Assembly: GCA_013697955.1 (NCBI GenBank)
Contig: JACCVV010000086.1
Span: forward strand, 41,647 to 105,646
Source of the DNA: Tatlockia sp.
Lineage (GTDB): Bacteria; Pseudomonadota; Gammaproteobacteria; Legionellales; Legionellaceae
Direction of reading: 5' to 3'
Length of the DNA stretch: 64,000 nucleotides
The position numbers and the translations under genes are program-made. The stretch's first letter is position 1, and the number at the start of each line of letters is the position of its first letter. This document shows, one piece after another, positions 55,905 through 64,000 of this stretch. The notes under the pieces were generated by a model. The model saw only the letters and a program-made list of their open reading frames with translations, did no database searches and was not told the DNA's origin.

Positions 55905-56261
55905 TTAAAAATCCAACCCAGCTTCTCGTGCGCCATCGGCCAAAGCTTTAACACGACCATGGTATCTATAACCTGCACGGTCAAAAGAGACTTCTACAAT
56001 TTTATTTGCCTTAGCTCTCTCACCTAATAGTTTACCTACAAGCTGAGCTTGCTGAACCTTTGTACCAGTAAGTTTTGGTCTAAGTTCTTTATCAAGAGTA
56101 GAAGCAGAAACGATCACCAAATCACCTTTTTCACTTCTCATAACAATTTGTGAATAGATGTGCGAACCACTTCTGTGAACTACTAATCTTGGTCTGGCTG
56201 AGTAACGCAGTATAGCTTTAGCTTTCAAACCACGACGAATACGGGCTTTATATTTATTCAT
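55905..56261 (-). CDS. rplR: 50S ribosomal protein L18
   Basis: A 118-residue 5S rRNA-binding protein of the large subunit. The basic N-terminus [17 protein letters not shown] is followed by [16 protein letters not shown] and the C-terminal [26 protein letters not shown]. It works with L5 in the central protuberance. It lies 10 nt downstream of rplF. Confidence 0.97.
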   Translation of the reverse strand: MNKYKARIRRGLKAKAILRYSARPRLVVHRSGSHIYSQIVMRSEKGDLVIVSASTLDKELRPKLTGTKVQQAQLVGKLLGERAKANKIVEVSFDRAGYRYHGRVKALADGAREAGLDF

Positions 56262-56271
56262 GATTTACACC

Positions 56272-56814
56272 TTATTTCTTTTTGGCTTCTTTTCGAACAA
56301 TATTTTCACCTGCGTATTTCACGCCTTTGCCTTTATAAGGCTCTGGTGGTCGAAAAGCTCTAATCTCCGAAGCAACTTGTCCAAGAAGCTGTTTATCAAT
56401 ACCACGTATAATAATTGTAGTATTGTTAGGAGTTTCGACCGTTATACCTTCAGGTAAACTGTACTCAATTGGATGAGAGAAGCCCAGTGACAATGTTACT
56501 AATTTAGCGCTTGCTTGCGCTCGATATCCTACACCAACAAGTTCCAAGGTAATATCGAAACCATTAGTAACACCTTTGACCATATTAGACACTAAAGCTC
56601 TTGCAGTACCTGCATGCGCCCAAGCACTTGGATCATTGGAAGCTGGGCAAAAAATGATATTTTTATCATTTACTTCGCTTTTGCTAACACTTACATGTTT
56701 ATTGTAGTGCTGAACTAAAGTTCCTTTTGGTCCTTTAACTGTTAAAGTGTCTTTTCCCACAGTAAGCTCAACATTAGCTGGTAACTCAATAGGGGCTTTT
56801 GCTACTCTAGACAT
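56272..56814 (-). CDS. rplF: 50S ribosomal protein L6
   Basis: A 180-residue L6 with two similar domains, near the factor-binding site. SRVAKAPIELPANVELTVGKDTLTVKGPKGTL starts the first domain, and GVGYRAQASAKLVTLSLGFSHPIEY the link. The C-terminal signature EIRAFRPPEPYKGKGVKYAGE is complete. It lies between rpsH and rplR. Confidence 0.97.
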   Translation of the reverse strand: MSRVAKAPIELPANVELTVGKDTLTVKGPKGTLVQHYNKHVSVSKSEVNDKNIIFCPASNDPSAWAHAGTARALVSNMVKGVTNGFDITLELVGVGYRAQASAKLVTLSLGFSHPIEYSLPEGITVETPNNTTIIIRGIDKQLLGQVASEIRAFRPPEPYKGKGVKYAGENIVRKEAKKK

Positions 56815-56831
56815 TTTTTTCCTCTCAAGTA

Positions 56832-57230
56832 TTAGGCCACTTCGCAGATTATTTCACCACCAAGACCATTATTTCGCGCAGCCGCATGAGTCATAACACC
56901 TTTAGAAGTTGTTAAAATAGCGACACCGAAACCAGGTATTGATGATGGTAGATCTTTAGAAGATTTATATACTCTTAAACCAGGACGACTGATACGTTTA
57001 ATTTTCTCAATAACTGGCCTGCCGTGATAATACTTTAATTGTATTTTCATGGATTTAAGATTGTTCTCGAGTGGTTCTATATCATAATCTAATATGTAAC
57101 CTTCTTCTTTTAATACCCTTGCAATTTCTTCTTTTAATTTAGATGAATTAAGGGTAACGCTCTGATGTTTTGCTTGCTGACCATTACGAATTCTAGTCAG
57201 CATGTCAGCAACAGGATCATGCATACTCAC
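56832..57230 (-). CDS. rpsH: 30S ribosomal protein S8
   Basis: A 132-residue primary 16S rRNA-binding protein. [15 protein letters not shown] at the start, the middle [27 protein letters not shown], and the C-terminal [30 protein letters not shown] are typical. In E. coli it also represses the spc operon by binding the rplE region. It lies 23 nt after rpsN. Confidence 0.97.
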   Translation of the reverse strand: MSMHDPVADMLTRIRNGQQAKHQSVTLNSSKLKEEIARVLKEEGYILDYDIEPLENNLKSMKIQLKYYHGRPVIEKIKRISRPGLRVYKSSKDLPSSIPGFGVAILTTSKGVMTHAAARNNGLGGEIICEVA

Positions 57231-57253
57231 AGTAGTTCTCCATAGAATAAAAT

Positions 57254-57556
57254 TTACCAGCTGGATTTGCGACCACCAGTGACATTACCAGTCATCAGCT
57301 GCTGTCTTAAGCAAATCCTGCAAAGTCCAAACTTGCGATAAACGGCATGTGGACGACCACACTGCTGACAACGCGTACTGTTTCGCACAGGATTTGAATT
57401 TATGGGCAACTTAGCAAGTTTTGCCTGAGCTTCCATTATTACTTCAAAATCTTGTGACGATTTAATTATCATTTTAAGATTATTTCTTCGCTCTCTATAT
57501 TTCGCGACGAGTTTTGATCGTTTATTTTCGCGGGCGAGAATAGATTTTTTAGCCAC
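57254..57556 (-). CDS. rpsN: 30S ribosomal protein S14, long form with zinc cysteines
   Basis: A 100-residue S14 of the head of the small subunit. It has the long-form N-terminal insertion but also both CxxC pairs: Cys63/Cys66 ([15 protein letters not shown]) and Cys79/Cys82 (GLCRICLRQ). In E. coli the long form lacks these cysteines, so this type combines both features; Legionella relatives show it. It lies between rplE and rpsH. Confidence 0.97.
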   Translation of the reverse strand: MAKKSILARENKRSKLVAKYRERRNNLKMIIKSSQDFEVIMEAQAKLAKLPINSNPVRNSTRCQQCGRPHAVYRKFGLCRICLRQQLMTGNVTGGRKSSW

Positions 57557-57570
57557 AGTATATACCCTTT

Positions 57571-58122
57571 TTAGTGTTTATCTCTGTCTTTTAAAGGCAG
57601 GTTAAATGCTGATAACAAGGCCTTCGCTTCTTCATTAGTTTTAGCACTTGTGGTTATACATATATCTAAACCACGAATACCATCTGTCTTATCAAAATCA
57701 ATTTCAGGAAAAACTATTTGCTCGTGAATCCCCATACTATAATTTCCCGTTCCATCAAAGGATTTTGGATTTAATCCACGAAAGTCACGAACTCGGGGAA
57801 GTGTTATTGTAATTAGTCGGTCCAGGAATTCATACATCCTTTCGCGTCGCAAAGTTACCTTGCAACCAATTGGCCAACCTTCACGAATTTTAAAACCTGC
57901 CAGCGACTTTTTAGCTTTTGTAACAACAGGCTTCTGACCAGATATTGAAGTCATATCTTCAACCGCATGATTGATAACTTTTTTATCGCCCACAGCCTCA
58001 CCAACACCCATATTTAAAGTGACCTTAAGGATCCTGGGAACTTCCATCACACTTTTGTAGCCGAATTTTTTCATCATCATATCGACTACTTCATTATTAT
58101 AAAACTCTTTAAGTCTAGCCAT
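57571..58122 (-). CDS. rplE: 50S ribosomal protein L5
   Basis: A 183-residue 5S rRNA-binding protein that contacts the P-site tRNA. The start at ATG 58122 gives [17 protein letters not shown], the usual beginning, and has AGGTGA upstream; an in-frame GTG at 58131 is less likely. [32 protein letters not shown] and [20 protein letters not shown] are diagnostic. It lies 13 nt after rplX. Confidence 0.97.
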   Translation of the reverse strand: MARLKEFYNNEVVDMMMKKFGYKSVMEVPRILKVTLNMGVGEAVGDKKVINHAVEDMTSISGQKPVVTKAKKSLAGFKIREGWPIGCKVTLRRERMYEFLDRLITITLPRVRDFRGLNPKSFDGTGNYSMGIHEQIVFPEIDFDKTDGIRGLDICITTSAKTNEEAKALLSAFNLPLKDRDKH

Positions 58123-58135
58123 TTCAGTCACCTAA

Positions 58136-58462
58136 TTAGACAATGTCAATTACTTCATCGTTTGATTTAAAATATCTAACTTTGTGCTTTTTTCCCTCTT
58201 TCTCTAGATATTTGAATCCCACTTTATCAGCCATTTTAGATACAGGGTTATAAATTGCAACATTTGAAGTATCTATTTGGGCTTCACGAGTGATAATGCC
58301 ACCGTCTTGTTGAAGCTGCGGATTTTTTTTAACATGTTTTTTGATTAGGTTTGCACCCTCTACAATTACGTCATCTGCAAATACTTTAACAACTTTTCCA
58401 ATATGTCCTTTACTTTTACCGGCAATTACAATAACCGTATCGCCTGATTTTATGCGCTTCAT
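58136..58462 (-). CDS. rplX: 50S ribosomal protein L24
   Basis: A 108-residue KOW-motif protein that starts large-subunit assembly at the tunnel exit. The KOW part is IKSGDTVIVIAGKSKGHIGKVVKV, followed by GANLIKKHVKKNPQ and GFKYLEKEGKKHKVRY. It lies 11 nt after rplN. Confidence 0.97.
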   Translation of the reverse strand: MKRIKSGDTVIVIAGKSKGHIGKVVKVFADDVIVEGANLIKKHVKKNPQLQQDGGIITREAQIDTSNVAIYNPVSKMADKVGFKYLEKEGKKHKVRYFKSNDEVIDIV

Positions 58463-58473
58463 ACTAAACCCTC

Positions 58474-58839
58474 TTACAATACTTCAGCTGCAAGAGAAAT
58501 GATTTTCATAAACCGCTCTCTCAGCTCACGAGTTACTGGCCCAAATATACGGGTGCCAATAGGCTCATTTTGATTATTTAAAAGTACAGCTGCATTGCCA
58601 TCAAATCGAATAAGCGAACCATCATCCCGGCGTACACCTTGCGCAGTTCTAACTACAACGGCTTTCATTACAGCACCTTTCTTCACTTTGGATCGTGGTA
58701 TTGCATCTTTAATGCTTACTTTAATAACATCACCAACACGCGCATAGCGCCTATGTGATCCACCAAGCACTTTGATACACATCACTCTGCGTGCTCCGCT
58801 ATTATCTGCAACTTCGAGCACAGTTTGCATTTGTATCAT
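58474..58839 (-). CDS. rplN: 50S ribosomal protein L14
   Basis: A 121-residue L14 at the subunit interface, also the docking site of the silencing factor Rsf[34 protein letters not shown] and [24 protein letters not shown] are typical. It opens the spc operon, 42 nt downstream of an extended -10 box. Confidence 0.97.
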   Translation of the reverse strand: MIQMQTVLEVADNSGARRVMCIKVLGGSHRRYARVGDVIKVSIKDAIPRSKVKKGAVMKAVVVRTAQGVRRDDGSLIRFDGNAAVLLNNQNEPIGTRIFGPVTRELRERFMKIISLAAEVL

Positions 58840-58880
58840 TTAATTCTCCAGCTCTAAATTCGACCAGAAAAAGGCTGCTG

Positions 58881-58889
58881 ATTATATCA
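58881..58889 (-). promoter_or_regulatory. Candidate spc operon promoter (extended -10)
   Basis: On the minus strand TGATATAAT, an extended -10 with a perfect TATAAT, lies 42 nt before the rplN start in the 85-bp gap after rpsQ. No good -35 box is seen. E. coli also has the spc promoter in this gap. Confidence 0.55.
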
Positions 58890-58924
58890 GGCCTCTCGAG
58901 TTTTTAAAAGTAAAACATTGACCA

Positions 58925-59176
58925 TTAAGAAATTACTTCTACAAGCACCCAACTTTTCATTTTTGAAAGTGGTCGAGATTCACGTATTTTTACAGTATTT
59001 CCAATTTTTCCTATTTGGTTCTCATCGTGCGCGTGTAACTTAGTTCTACGCTTCATAATTTTTCCATACTTAGGATGTTTTACAGTACGCTCCACCAGGA
59101 CAACAATGGTCTTCTGCATTTTATCACTGACAATTTTACCGACCACGGTTCTGCCAGCAGTTTCACTATTTACCAT
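58925..59176 (-). CDS. rpsQ: 30S ribosomal protein S17
   Basis: An 83-residue OB-fold protein that binds 16S rRNA early in assembly. [39 protein letters not shown] and [20 protein letters not shown] are family blocks. It overlaps rpmC by 11 nt and is the last gene of the S10 operon before the gap. Confidence 0.96.
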   Translation of the reverse strand: MVNSETAGRTVVGKIVSDKMQKTIVVLVERTVKHPKYGKIMKRRTKLHAHDENQIGKIGNTVKIRESRPLSKMKSWVLVEVIS

Positions 59177-59372
59177 GACTCTTTCCTACCTTTTCAGACA
59201 TGATTGTTTTGACTTTAGCAATTGCTTTTCTGACTTTTGTAATTAGGTGTGTCTTATCAAGAGAGCCGCTTGCTTTACGAATTCGCATATTTAACTGCTC
59301 TTTGCGTAGAGAAAGTAATTCAGATTGCAATTCGTCAGGGTTTAAACTTCTTAACTCTTTAATATCTTTCAT
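59166..59372 (-). CDS. rpmC: 50S ribosomal protein L29
   Basis: A 68-residue L29, a two-helix protein at the tunnel exit that helps dock trigger factor and [30 protein letters not shown] is the signature. It overlaps rplP by 1 nt and rpsQ by 11 nt. Confidence 0.95.
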   Translation of the reverse strand: MKDIKELRSLNPDELQSELLSLRKEQLNMRIRKASGSLDKTHLITKVRKAIAKVKTIMSEKVGKSHGK

Positions 59373-59785
59373 TACATCACCTTACGCTCTTCAAACATTA
59401 CTTTGAAAGGTAACTTAGCTTTGGCCAGATCAAATGCTTCCATTGCAAGCTCTTTACTAACACCTTCCATTTCAAATAATACTTTACCTGGCTGAATTTG
59501 AGCTACCCAATATTCAACACTTCCCTTACCTTTACCTTGTCTTACTTCAAGCGGTTTTTGAGTGATTGGTTTATCAGGAAATACTCTAATCCAGATTTTA
59601 CCACCACGCTTAATATGCCTGGTCATAGCTCGTCGTGCAGCTTCAATTTGTCTAGCTGTTAGTCTTCCTCTTTCGAGAGCTTTTAGACCAAACTCTCCAA
59701 AACTAACAGTTGAACCTCTTAAAGCTAAACCACGGTTTCGCCCTTTCATTTGTTTACGATATTTCGTACGTTTTGGCTGTAACAT
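59372..59785 (-). CDS. rplP: 50S ribosomal protein L16
   Basis: A 137-residue L16 near the A-site t[24 protein letters not shown] at the start, [38 protein letters not shown] and [23 protein letters not shown] are typical. It lies 15 nt after rpsC. Confidence 0.97.
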   Translation of the reverse strand: MLQPKRTKYRKQMKGRNRGLALRGSTVSFGEFGLKALERGRLTARQIEAARRAMTRHIKRGGKIWIRVFPDKPITQKPLEVRQGKGKGSVEYWVAQIQPGKVLFEMEGVSKELAMEAFDLAKAKLPFKVMFEERKVM

Positions 59786-59800
59786 GATTATAAATCCTCA

Positions 59801-60457
59801 CTACTTACCGCTTTCGCTATTTCGGGCTTTCTGTGGGAGCACTTCCCCTTTGAAAATCCAGACTTTAACACCTATGATTCCATAAGTTGTTTTTGCTTCG
59901 GCAGTACCATAATCAACATCTGCACGAAAAGTATGGAGGGGTACTCTGCCTTCACGGTACCATTCACTTCTCGCAATTTCAGCTCCACCCAATCGTCCGC
60001 TTACGCAAATTTTTATACCTTTTGCACCTGACTTCATAGCTGAAGTTACTGCACGTTTCATTGCGCGCCTGAACATAACACGTTGTTCCAATTGCTGAGC
60101 AATGCCTTCGGCTACTAAAATTGAATCTAATTCAGGCTTACGAACTTCTTCAATATTTAAGTGAACAGGGACACCTAGTTTTTTGGCAATTTCACTTCTA
60201 AGCGATTCAATGCCACCACCTTTTTTGCCAATGATCACGCCGGGTCTTGCAGTTAAAATAGTCACGACAGCATTATTAGCTGGTCTTTCAATTTTTATCT
60301 TACTTACTGCTGCAGACATTAATTTTTTCTTTAGGTCTTTACGAAGATTAATATCCTGGTTCAATAGCTGTGCATAATTTTTAGATGCATACCATTTAGA
60401 ATTCCAATCTTGTGTTATACCTAACCGTATACCTAAAGGGTTAACTTTTTGTCCCAT
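59801..60457 (-). CDS. rpsC: 30S ribosomal protein S3
   Basis: A 218-residue S3 at the mRNA entry channel. [24 protein letters not shown] opens it; the KH domain is [27 protein letters not shown]; the C-terminal domain has [24 protein letters not shown]. It lies 2 nt after rplV. Confidence 0.97.
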   Translation of the reverse strand: MGQKVNPLGIRLGITQDWNSKWYASKNYAQLLNQDINLRKDLKKKLMSAAVSKIKIERPANNAVVTILTARPGVIIGKKGGGIESLRSEIAKKLGVPVHLNIEEVRKPELDSILVAEGIAQQLEQRVMFRRAMKRAVTSAMKSGAKGIKICVSGRLGGAEIARSEWYREGRVPLHTFRADVDYGTAEAKTTYGIIGVKVWIFKGEVLPQKARNSESGK

Positions 60458-60459
60458 GG

Positions 60460-60798
60460 CTATTCCTCGTCAGACACTTTAATTGTAATGTGGCAGGTAC
60501 GCTTGCAAATTCGATTTGCACGACCTTTCGCGCGAGGGCTAATTCGTTTCAAGGTTGCTGCCTCATCCACAAAAACCACACCTACTTTTAATTCATCAAT
60601 GTCAGCACCGTTATTATTTTCAGCGTTTGCCATAGCAGACTCTAATAACTTTAACATTAACTGCGCACCCTTTTTTGGGGTGTATTTTAAAACATCAACG
60701 GCTTTAGATACGTCCATTTTTCGAATCATATCGGCAACCAGCCTACCTTTTTGAGCAGAAAGTGGTGCATTTCTTAATTTTGCTATAACTTCCATCAT
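60460..60798 (-). CDS. rplV: 50S ribosomal protein L22
   Basis: A 112-residue L22, whose long hairpin lines the exit tunnel and can change macrolide sensitivity. [45 protein letters not shown] and [21 protein letters not shown] are typical. It lies 6 nt after rpsS. Confidence 0.97.
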   Translation of the reverse strand: MMEVIAKLRNAPLSAQKGRLVADMIRKMDVSKAVDVLKYTPKKGAQLMLKLLESAMANAENNNGADIDELKVGVVFVDEAATLKRISPRAKGRANRICKRTCHITIKVSDEE

Positions 60799-60804
60799 TG
60801 CCTC

Positions 60805-61083
60805 TTACTTACCTTTGGCCTTTCTGTCCCCAGAATGACCTTTGAATGTACGAGTCATGGCGAACTCACCTAATTTATGACCAACCATGTTGTCTGTAAT
60901 AAAAACAGGAACATGATCTTTGCCGTTATGTACAGCTATGGTCAGATCAATCATTTCAGGTACAATTGTTGAGCGCCTGGACCAAGTTTTAATTGGTTTT
61001 TTGGACTTAGATTCGATCGCCGCTTCAACTTTAGCAATTAAGTGTTGATCGATAAAAGGACCCTTTCTTATAGAACGTGCCAC
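60805..61083 (-). CDS. rpsS: 30S ribosomal protein S19
   Basis: A 92-residue S19 that binds 16S rRNA with S13 in the head. [42 protein letters not shown] and [19 protein letters not shown] are the family blocks. It lies 20 nt after rplB. Confidence 0.97.
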   Translation of the reverse strand: MARSIRKGPFIDQHLIAKVEAAIESKSKKPIKTWSRRSTIVPEMIDLTIAVHNGKDHVPVFITDNMVGHKLGEFAMTRTFKGHSGDRKAKGK

Positions 61084-61103
61084 CTTAATATCCTCTTAGC
61101 TAA

Positions 61104-61931
61104 TTATTTCTTTTTACGTCTTCTGACAATAAAACGATCAGTACGCTTATTAGATCTTGTTTTGTACCCTTTAGTTGGTACACCCCATGGAGTTACTGGG
61201 TGACGTCCACCCGAAGTTCTGCCTTCACCTCCGCCGTGCGGATGATCCACAGGGTTCATAGCTACGCCACGAACTGTAGGTCTTACGCCTCTCCAGCGTT
61301 TAGCACCTGCTTTTCCAAGTGAACGTAAACTATGTTCACTATTACTGACCTCACCAACAACAGCTCTACAAAGAGACTGAACTTTGCGCATTTCACCAGA
61401 ACGTAGTTTTAGTGTTGCATAGTTACCATCTTTTGCGACGATTTGCCCACTACAACCTGCGCTTCGTAGCATTTGTGCACCTTTACCAGGCTTAAGCTCG
61501 ACGCAATGGATTGTTGTTCCCACTGGAATATTACGTAGTGGTAAACTGTTACCTATACTAATTGGAGAATCTTCACCACTTATTATTGTATTACCGGCTT
61601 CTAATCCAGAAGGTGCAATAATGTACCTTCGTTCTCCATCTTTGTAAACCACTAAAGCAATTAAAGCAGAACGATTTGGATCATATTCAATACGTTCAAC
61701 TTTCGCTTCTATCCCATCTTTATTTCTCTTAAAATCAATTAAGCGATATTTAGAACGTGCACCACCACCTATATGGCGTACAGTAATTCTACCCTGGTTA
61801 TTACGTCCACCAGATTTATTTAATTTTTCAACAAGAGCTGCATGCGGCTGCCCTTTATGAATATGATGATGTACCACACGTATTTCACCTCGTTTACCAG
61901 GTGAAGTGGGTTTTGATTTTAATAGTGCCAT
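61104..61931 (-). CDS. rplB: 50S ribosomal protein L2
   Basis: A 275-residue L2, required for subunit joining and close to the peptidyl-transferase centre. [26 protein letters not shown] at the start, [17 protein letters not shown], and [26 protein letters not shown], with the conserved histidine, are seen. It lies 11 nt after rplW. Confidence 0.98.
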   Translation of the reverse strand: MALLKSKPTSPGKRGEIRVVHHHIHKGQPHAALVEKLNKSGGRNNQGRITVRHIGGGARSKYRLIDFKRNKDGIEAKVERIEYDPNRSALIALVVYKDGERRYIIAPSGLEAGNTIISGEDSPISIGNSLPLRNIPVGTTIHCVELKPGKGAQMLRSAGCSGQIVAKDGNYATLKLRSGEMRKVQSLCRAVVGEVSNSEHSLRSLGKAGAKRWRGVRPTVRGVAMNPVDHPHGGGEGRTSGGRHPVTPWGVPTKGYKTRSNKRTDRFIVRRRKKK

Positions 61932-61942
61932 CTTAATCTGCC

Positions 61943-62239
61943 TTATTCTGTCACTGTAAAGTCGATGTCAAAATTTTCCTGCAAAGAAACAAATGCTTTT
62001 TTCCAATCTGATCGCTTACCAGTTGTTTTTTTGAAGCGTTTTGTTTTTCCTTTAACATTCAATACCGACACAGATTTAACTTTGACATTAAACATATGCT
62101 CTACAGCCAGCTTGATCTCTTGCTTAGTTGCTGTTTTTAATACCTTAAAAGTGAACTGCTTGTATTTATCTGCCAATACAGTTGCTTTTTCAGAGGTATG
62201 TGGCTCACGCAGAACCATTAATATACGTTCTACATTCAT
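61943..62239 (-). CDS. rplW: 50S ribosomal protein L23
   Basis: A 98-residue L23 beside the tunnel exit, the main dock of trigger factor and [57 protein letters not shown] are typical. It overlaps rplD by 4 nt. Confidence 0.96.
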   Translation of the reverse strand: MNVERILMVLREPHTSEKATVLADKYKQFTFKVLKTATKQEIKLAVEHMFNVKVKSVSVLNVKGKTKRFKKTTGKRSDWKKAFVSLQENFDIDFTVTE

Positions 62240-62841
62240 TGTAACTGCTCCTCTAGATTCTTTACTGCACTCTCAGTGATGAGTACTTTCTCATAGCGAA
62301 GAAGGCTGACCGGATCCAGGCAATGAACATCACAGATGTCATAATGATTTAAATTACGTGAAGCAAGATATTCATGCTCACCAACCTCATCCATCACAAT
62401 CAACGCATTTGGCAGTTCAAGCTCGTTCATTTTCACTATAAAATCTTTGGTTTTAAGTGATTGACAATGGAATTCACTGACAACAATTAAATTTCCAGTG
62501 CGGTGAAGTTCGGAGATTATACTACGCAATGCGCGTTTGTACATTTTTTTATTAAGCTTCTGGCTATAGTCCCTCTTTTTTGAAGCAAAAGTCACTCCAC
62601 CTGAACGCCAGATAGGGCTGCGTATAGTACCTGCGCGAGCTCTACCAGTTCCTTTTTGGTTCCAAGGTTTTCTACCACCGCCCCGTACTTCTGCTCTAGT
62701 CTTTTGTGCGCTGTTACCACTTCGAGCATTATTCATAAAGGTAACTACAGCTTGATGAATCAAACCTTCATTATAGTTGTAGCCAAAAATATCGTCGCTA
62801 ACGTTTAATTGCGTGTTTGTATCTTTAGTTATAAGTTCCAT
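62236..62841 (-). CDS. rplD: 50S ribosomal protein L4
   Basis: A 201-residue L4, whose loop reaches the exit tunnel. [32 protein letters not shown] is the tunnel loop region; the C-terminal [21 protein letters not shown] end is present. In E. coli L4 represses the S10 operon. It shares 1 nt with rplC. Confidence 0.97.
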   Translation of the reverse strand: MELITKDTNTQLNVSDDIFGYNYNEGLIHQAVVTFMNNARSGNSAQKTRAEVRGGGRKPWNQKGTGRARAGTIRSPIWRSGGVTFASKKRDYSQKLNKKMYKRALRSIISELHRTGNLIVVSEFHCQSLKTKDFIVKMNELELPNALIVMDEVGEHEYLASRNLNHYDICDVHCLDPVSLLRYEKVLITESAVKNLEEQLQ

Positions 62842-63491
62842 TAATTGCCCCTCATCTTCTTCTTAACAGCGGGCCTTACTTCAACTCTTGCACCGGGACA
62901 TCCAGGAATGGCACCCTTGATTAATAGTAAATTTCGCTCAGTATCTACACGGACTAATTGAAGGGTTTGAGTTGTACAACGTACATTACCCATGTGTCCA
63001 GCCATTTTTTTACCTTTGAATACCTTGCCTGGAGTCTGGTTTTGCCCGATTGACCCAGGAACTCGATGCGAACGTGAGTTACCATGTGTAGCATCTTGCG
63101 TACGGAAATTATACCGTTTAACTGTTCCAGCAAATCCTTTTCCTTTAGATCTTGCAGCAACATCAACAAACTCGCCTTCATTGAAAATATCGTTTACAGA
63201 TAATAACTGGCCGGCAGAATAATCTTCTACAGAATCTAAACGAAACTCGCAGAGCATATCTCCCGCCTCAATTTGTGATTTGGCAAAATGACCTGTAAGC
63301 GGCTTATTTACATGGCTAGATTTCTTCTGACCACCTGTAAGCTGAATTGCAGTATAACCATCTATATCAATGGTTTTAATTTGTGACACTCGGTTTGGTA
63401 AAATTTCTACTACAGAAACAGGTATTGATATACCGTCCTCTGTGAAAACTCGTGTCATACCGATTTTACGGCCTAATAACCCAATCGTCAT
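62841..63491 (-). CDS. rplC: 50S ribosomal protein L3
   Basis: A 216-residue L3 that starts assembly near the peptidyl-transferase centre. [32 protein letters not shown] and the loop [23 protein letters not shown] are clear. The glutamine in GQNQTPGK is methylated by PrmB in E. coli. It follows rpsJ by 37 nt. Confidence 0.97.
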   Translation of the reverse strand: MTIGLLGRKIGMTRVFTEDGISIPVSVVEILPNRVSQIKTIDIDGYTAIQLTGGQKKSSHVNKPLTGHFAKSQIEAGDMLCEFRLDSVEDYSAGQLLSVNDIFNEGEFVDVAARSKGKGFAGTVKRYNFRTQDATHGNSRSHRVPGSIGQNQTPGKVFKGKKMAGHMGNVRCTTQTLQLVRVDTERNLLLIKGAIPGCPGARVEVRPAVKKKMRGN

Positions 63492-63528
63492 CGTAACACC
63501 TCTTTAATAACTTTTGCCTGAATTAAGA

Positions 63529-63849
63529 CTATTCGTCATCAAGGCTTATTTGCACATCAACCCCAGCAGCCAGATCTAGTTTCATAAGTGCATCCACAGT
63601 TTTTTCAGTAGGGTGCACAATAACAACCAAGCGTTTATGGGTCCGCAACTCGTATTGATCACGAGCGTCTTTATTGACATGCGGCGATGTCAATACTGTA
63701 AATTTCTCTTTGCGAATAGGCAGCGGTATTGGACCACGAATTTGTGCCCCAGTACGTTTTGCAGTATCGACAATCTCACGAGTTGACAAATCAATTAACC
63801 TATGGTCAAAGGATTTAAGACGTATTTTAATATTTTGATTGTTGCTCAT
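63529..63849 (-). CDS. rpsJ: 30S ribosomal protein S10
   Basis: A 106-residue S10 of the head and also NusE, the partner of NusB in antitermination. [47 protein letters not shown] and [14 protein letters not shown] are typical. It leads the S10 operon, 5 nt after the tuf stop, so tuf and S10 genes may be co-transcribed. Confidence 0.97.
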   Translation of the reverse strand: MSNNQNIKIRLKSFDHRLIDLSTREIVDTAKRTGAQIRGPIPLPIRKEKFTVLTSPHVNKDARDQYELRTHKRLVVIVHPTEKTVDALMKLDLAAGVDVQISLDDE

Positions 63850-63854
63850 TTTAT

Positions 63855-64000
63855 TTACTCAATGATTTTTGCGACAACACCAGCACCAACGGTGCGGCCA
63901 CCTTCTCGAATTGCAAAGCGCAATCCTTCATCCATAGCAATGGGTGAATGCAGGTTTACAACCATTTGTACATTGTCTCCTGGCATTACCATTTCTACGC
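63855..64000 (-). CDS. tuf: Elongation factor Tu, 3' end (cut by window)
   Basis: The last 48 residues of EF-Tu: [36 protein letters not shown] then stop. The 5' part lies beyond the right edge. EF-Tu delivers aminoacyl-tRNA. Its position before rpsJ is the usual str-S10 junction, suggesting rpsL, rpsG and fusA lie further right. Confidence 0.95.
   Translation of the reverse strand, partial: VEMVMPGDNVQMVVNLHSPIAMDEGLRFAIREGGRTVGAGVVAKIIE

Overview
The window is an AT-rich gammaproteobacterial chromosome segment. It most likely comes from the Legionellales, close to Legionella. The assignment rests on my recollection of the sequence style of RpoA, Fur, the 100-residue S14 with zinc cysteines and the two-gene AcpXL/KAS lipid cluster; it has not been checked against a database. 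I saw no rRNA, tRNA or CRISPR array.

Layout. (1) 1-2258: two tandem polytopic GT87-type glycosyltransferases, the first cut by the window edge. (2) 2328-6429: four overlapping genes (C39-like cysteine peptidase, RimK-like ATP-grasp ligase, GCS2-type carboxylate-amine ligase, N-formylglutamate amidohydrolase-like protein). This looks like a dedicated system that makes and trims a small peptide or amide, product unknown. (3) 6522-16342: accessory genes: an outer-membrane barrel, a GyrI-like ligand-binding protein, a SLOG/MoCo-carrier protein, a divergent CsrA paralogue next to an HTH regulator and a stand-alone sensor-like protein, an MFS transporter, a prolyl iminopeptidase-like hydrolase, and a PAS-PAS hybrid histidine kinase coupled to an unknown 448-residue protein. 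(4) 16636-32118: a minus-strand locus around a giant 3759-residue RHS/YD-repeat protein with LysM and glycine-rich hydrophobic C-terminal parts. A candidate immunity-like membrane protein lies 1 nt downstream, and an exported Ig-like protein lies upstream. (5) 32147-38885: housekeeping genes: YjgR/HerA-like ATPase, fur, bamE, rnfH, ratA, a carboxylesterase, lptM, dapF and a short DsbD.

(6) 38980-45152: a lipid cluster resembling the rhizobial acpXL-lpxXL set, with a special ACP, a double-hotdog dehydratase, an intact beta-ketoacyl synthase, a second synthase whose catalytic cysteine is replaced by alanine, and a late acyltransferase. A FabL-type enoyl reductase lies nearby. The parts are consistent with making and attaching a very-long-chain acyl group to lipid A. 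(7) 45373-50262: a YajR-like MFS, ssb, a DnaB-like ATPase with a damaged Walker A motif, a dead IS3-family insertion with 4-bp target duplication, and a 20-copy heptanucleotide array. (8) 50263-64000: the alpha, spc and S10 ribosomal operons in standard order on the minus strand, ending in the 3' end of tuf, with candidate internal promoters before rplN and rpsM.

Limits: all family calls come from reading the sequence and remembered motifs. No alignment or structure search was run.
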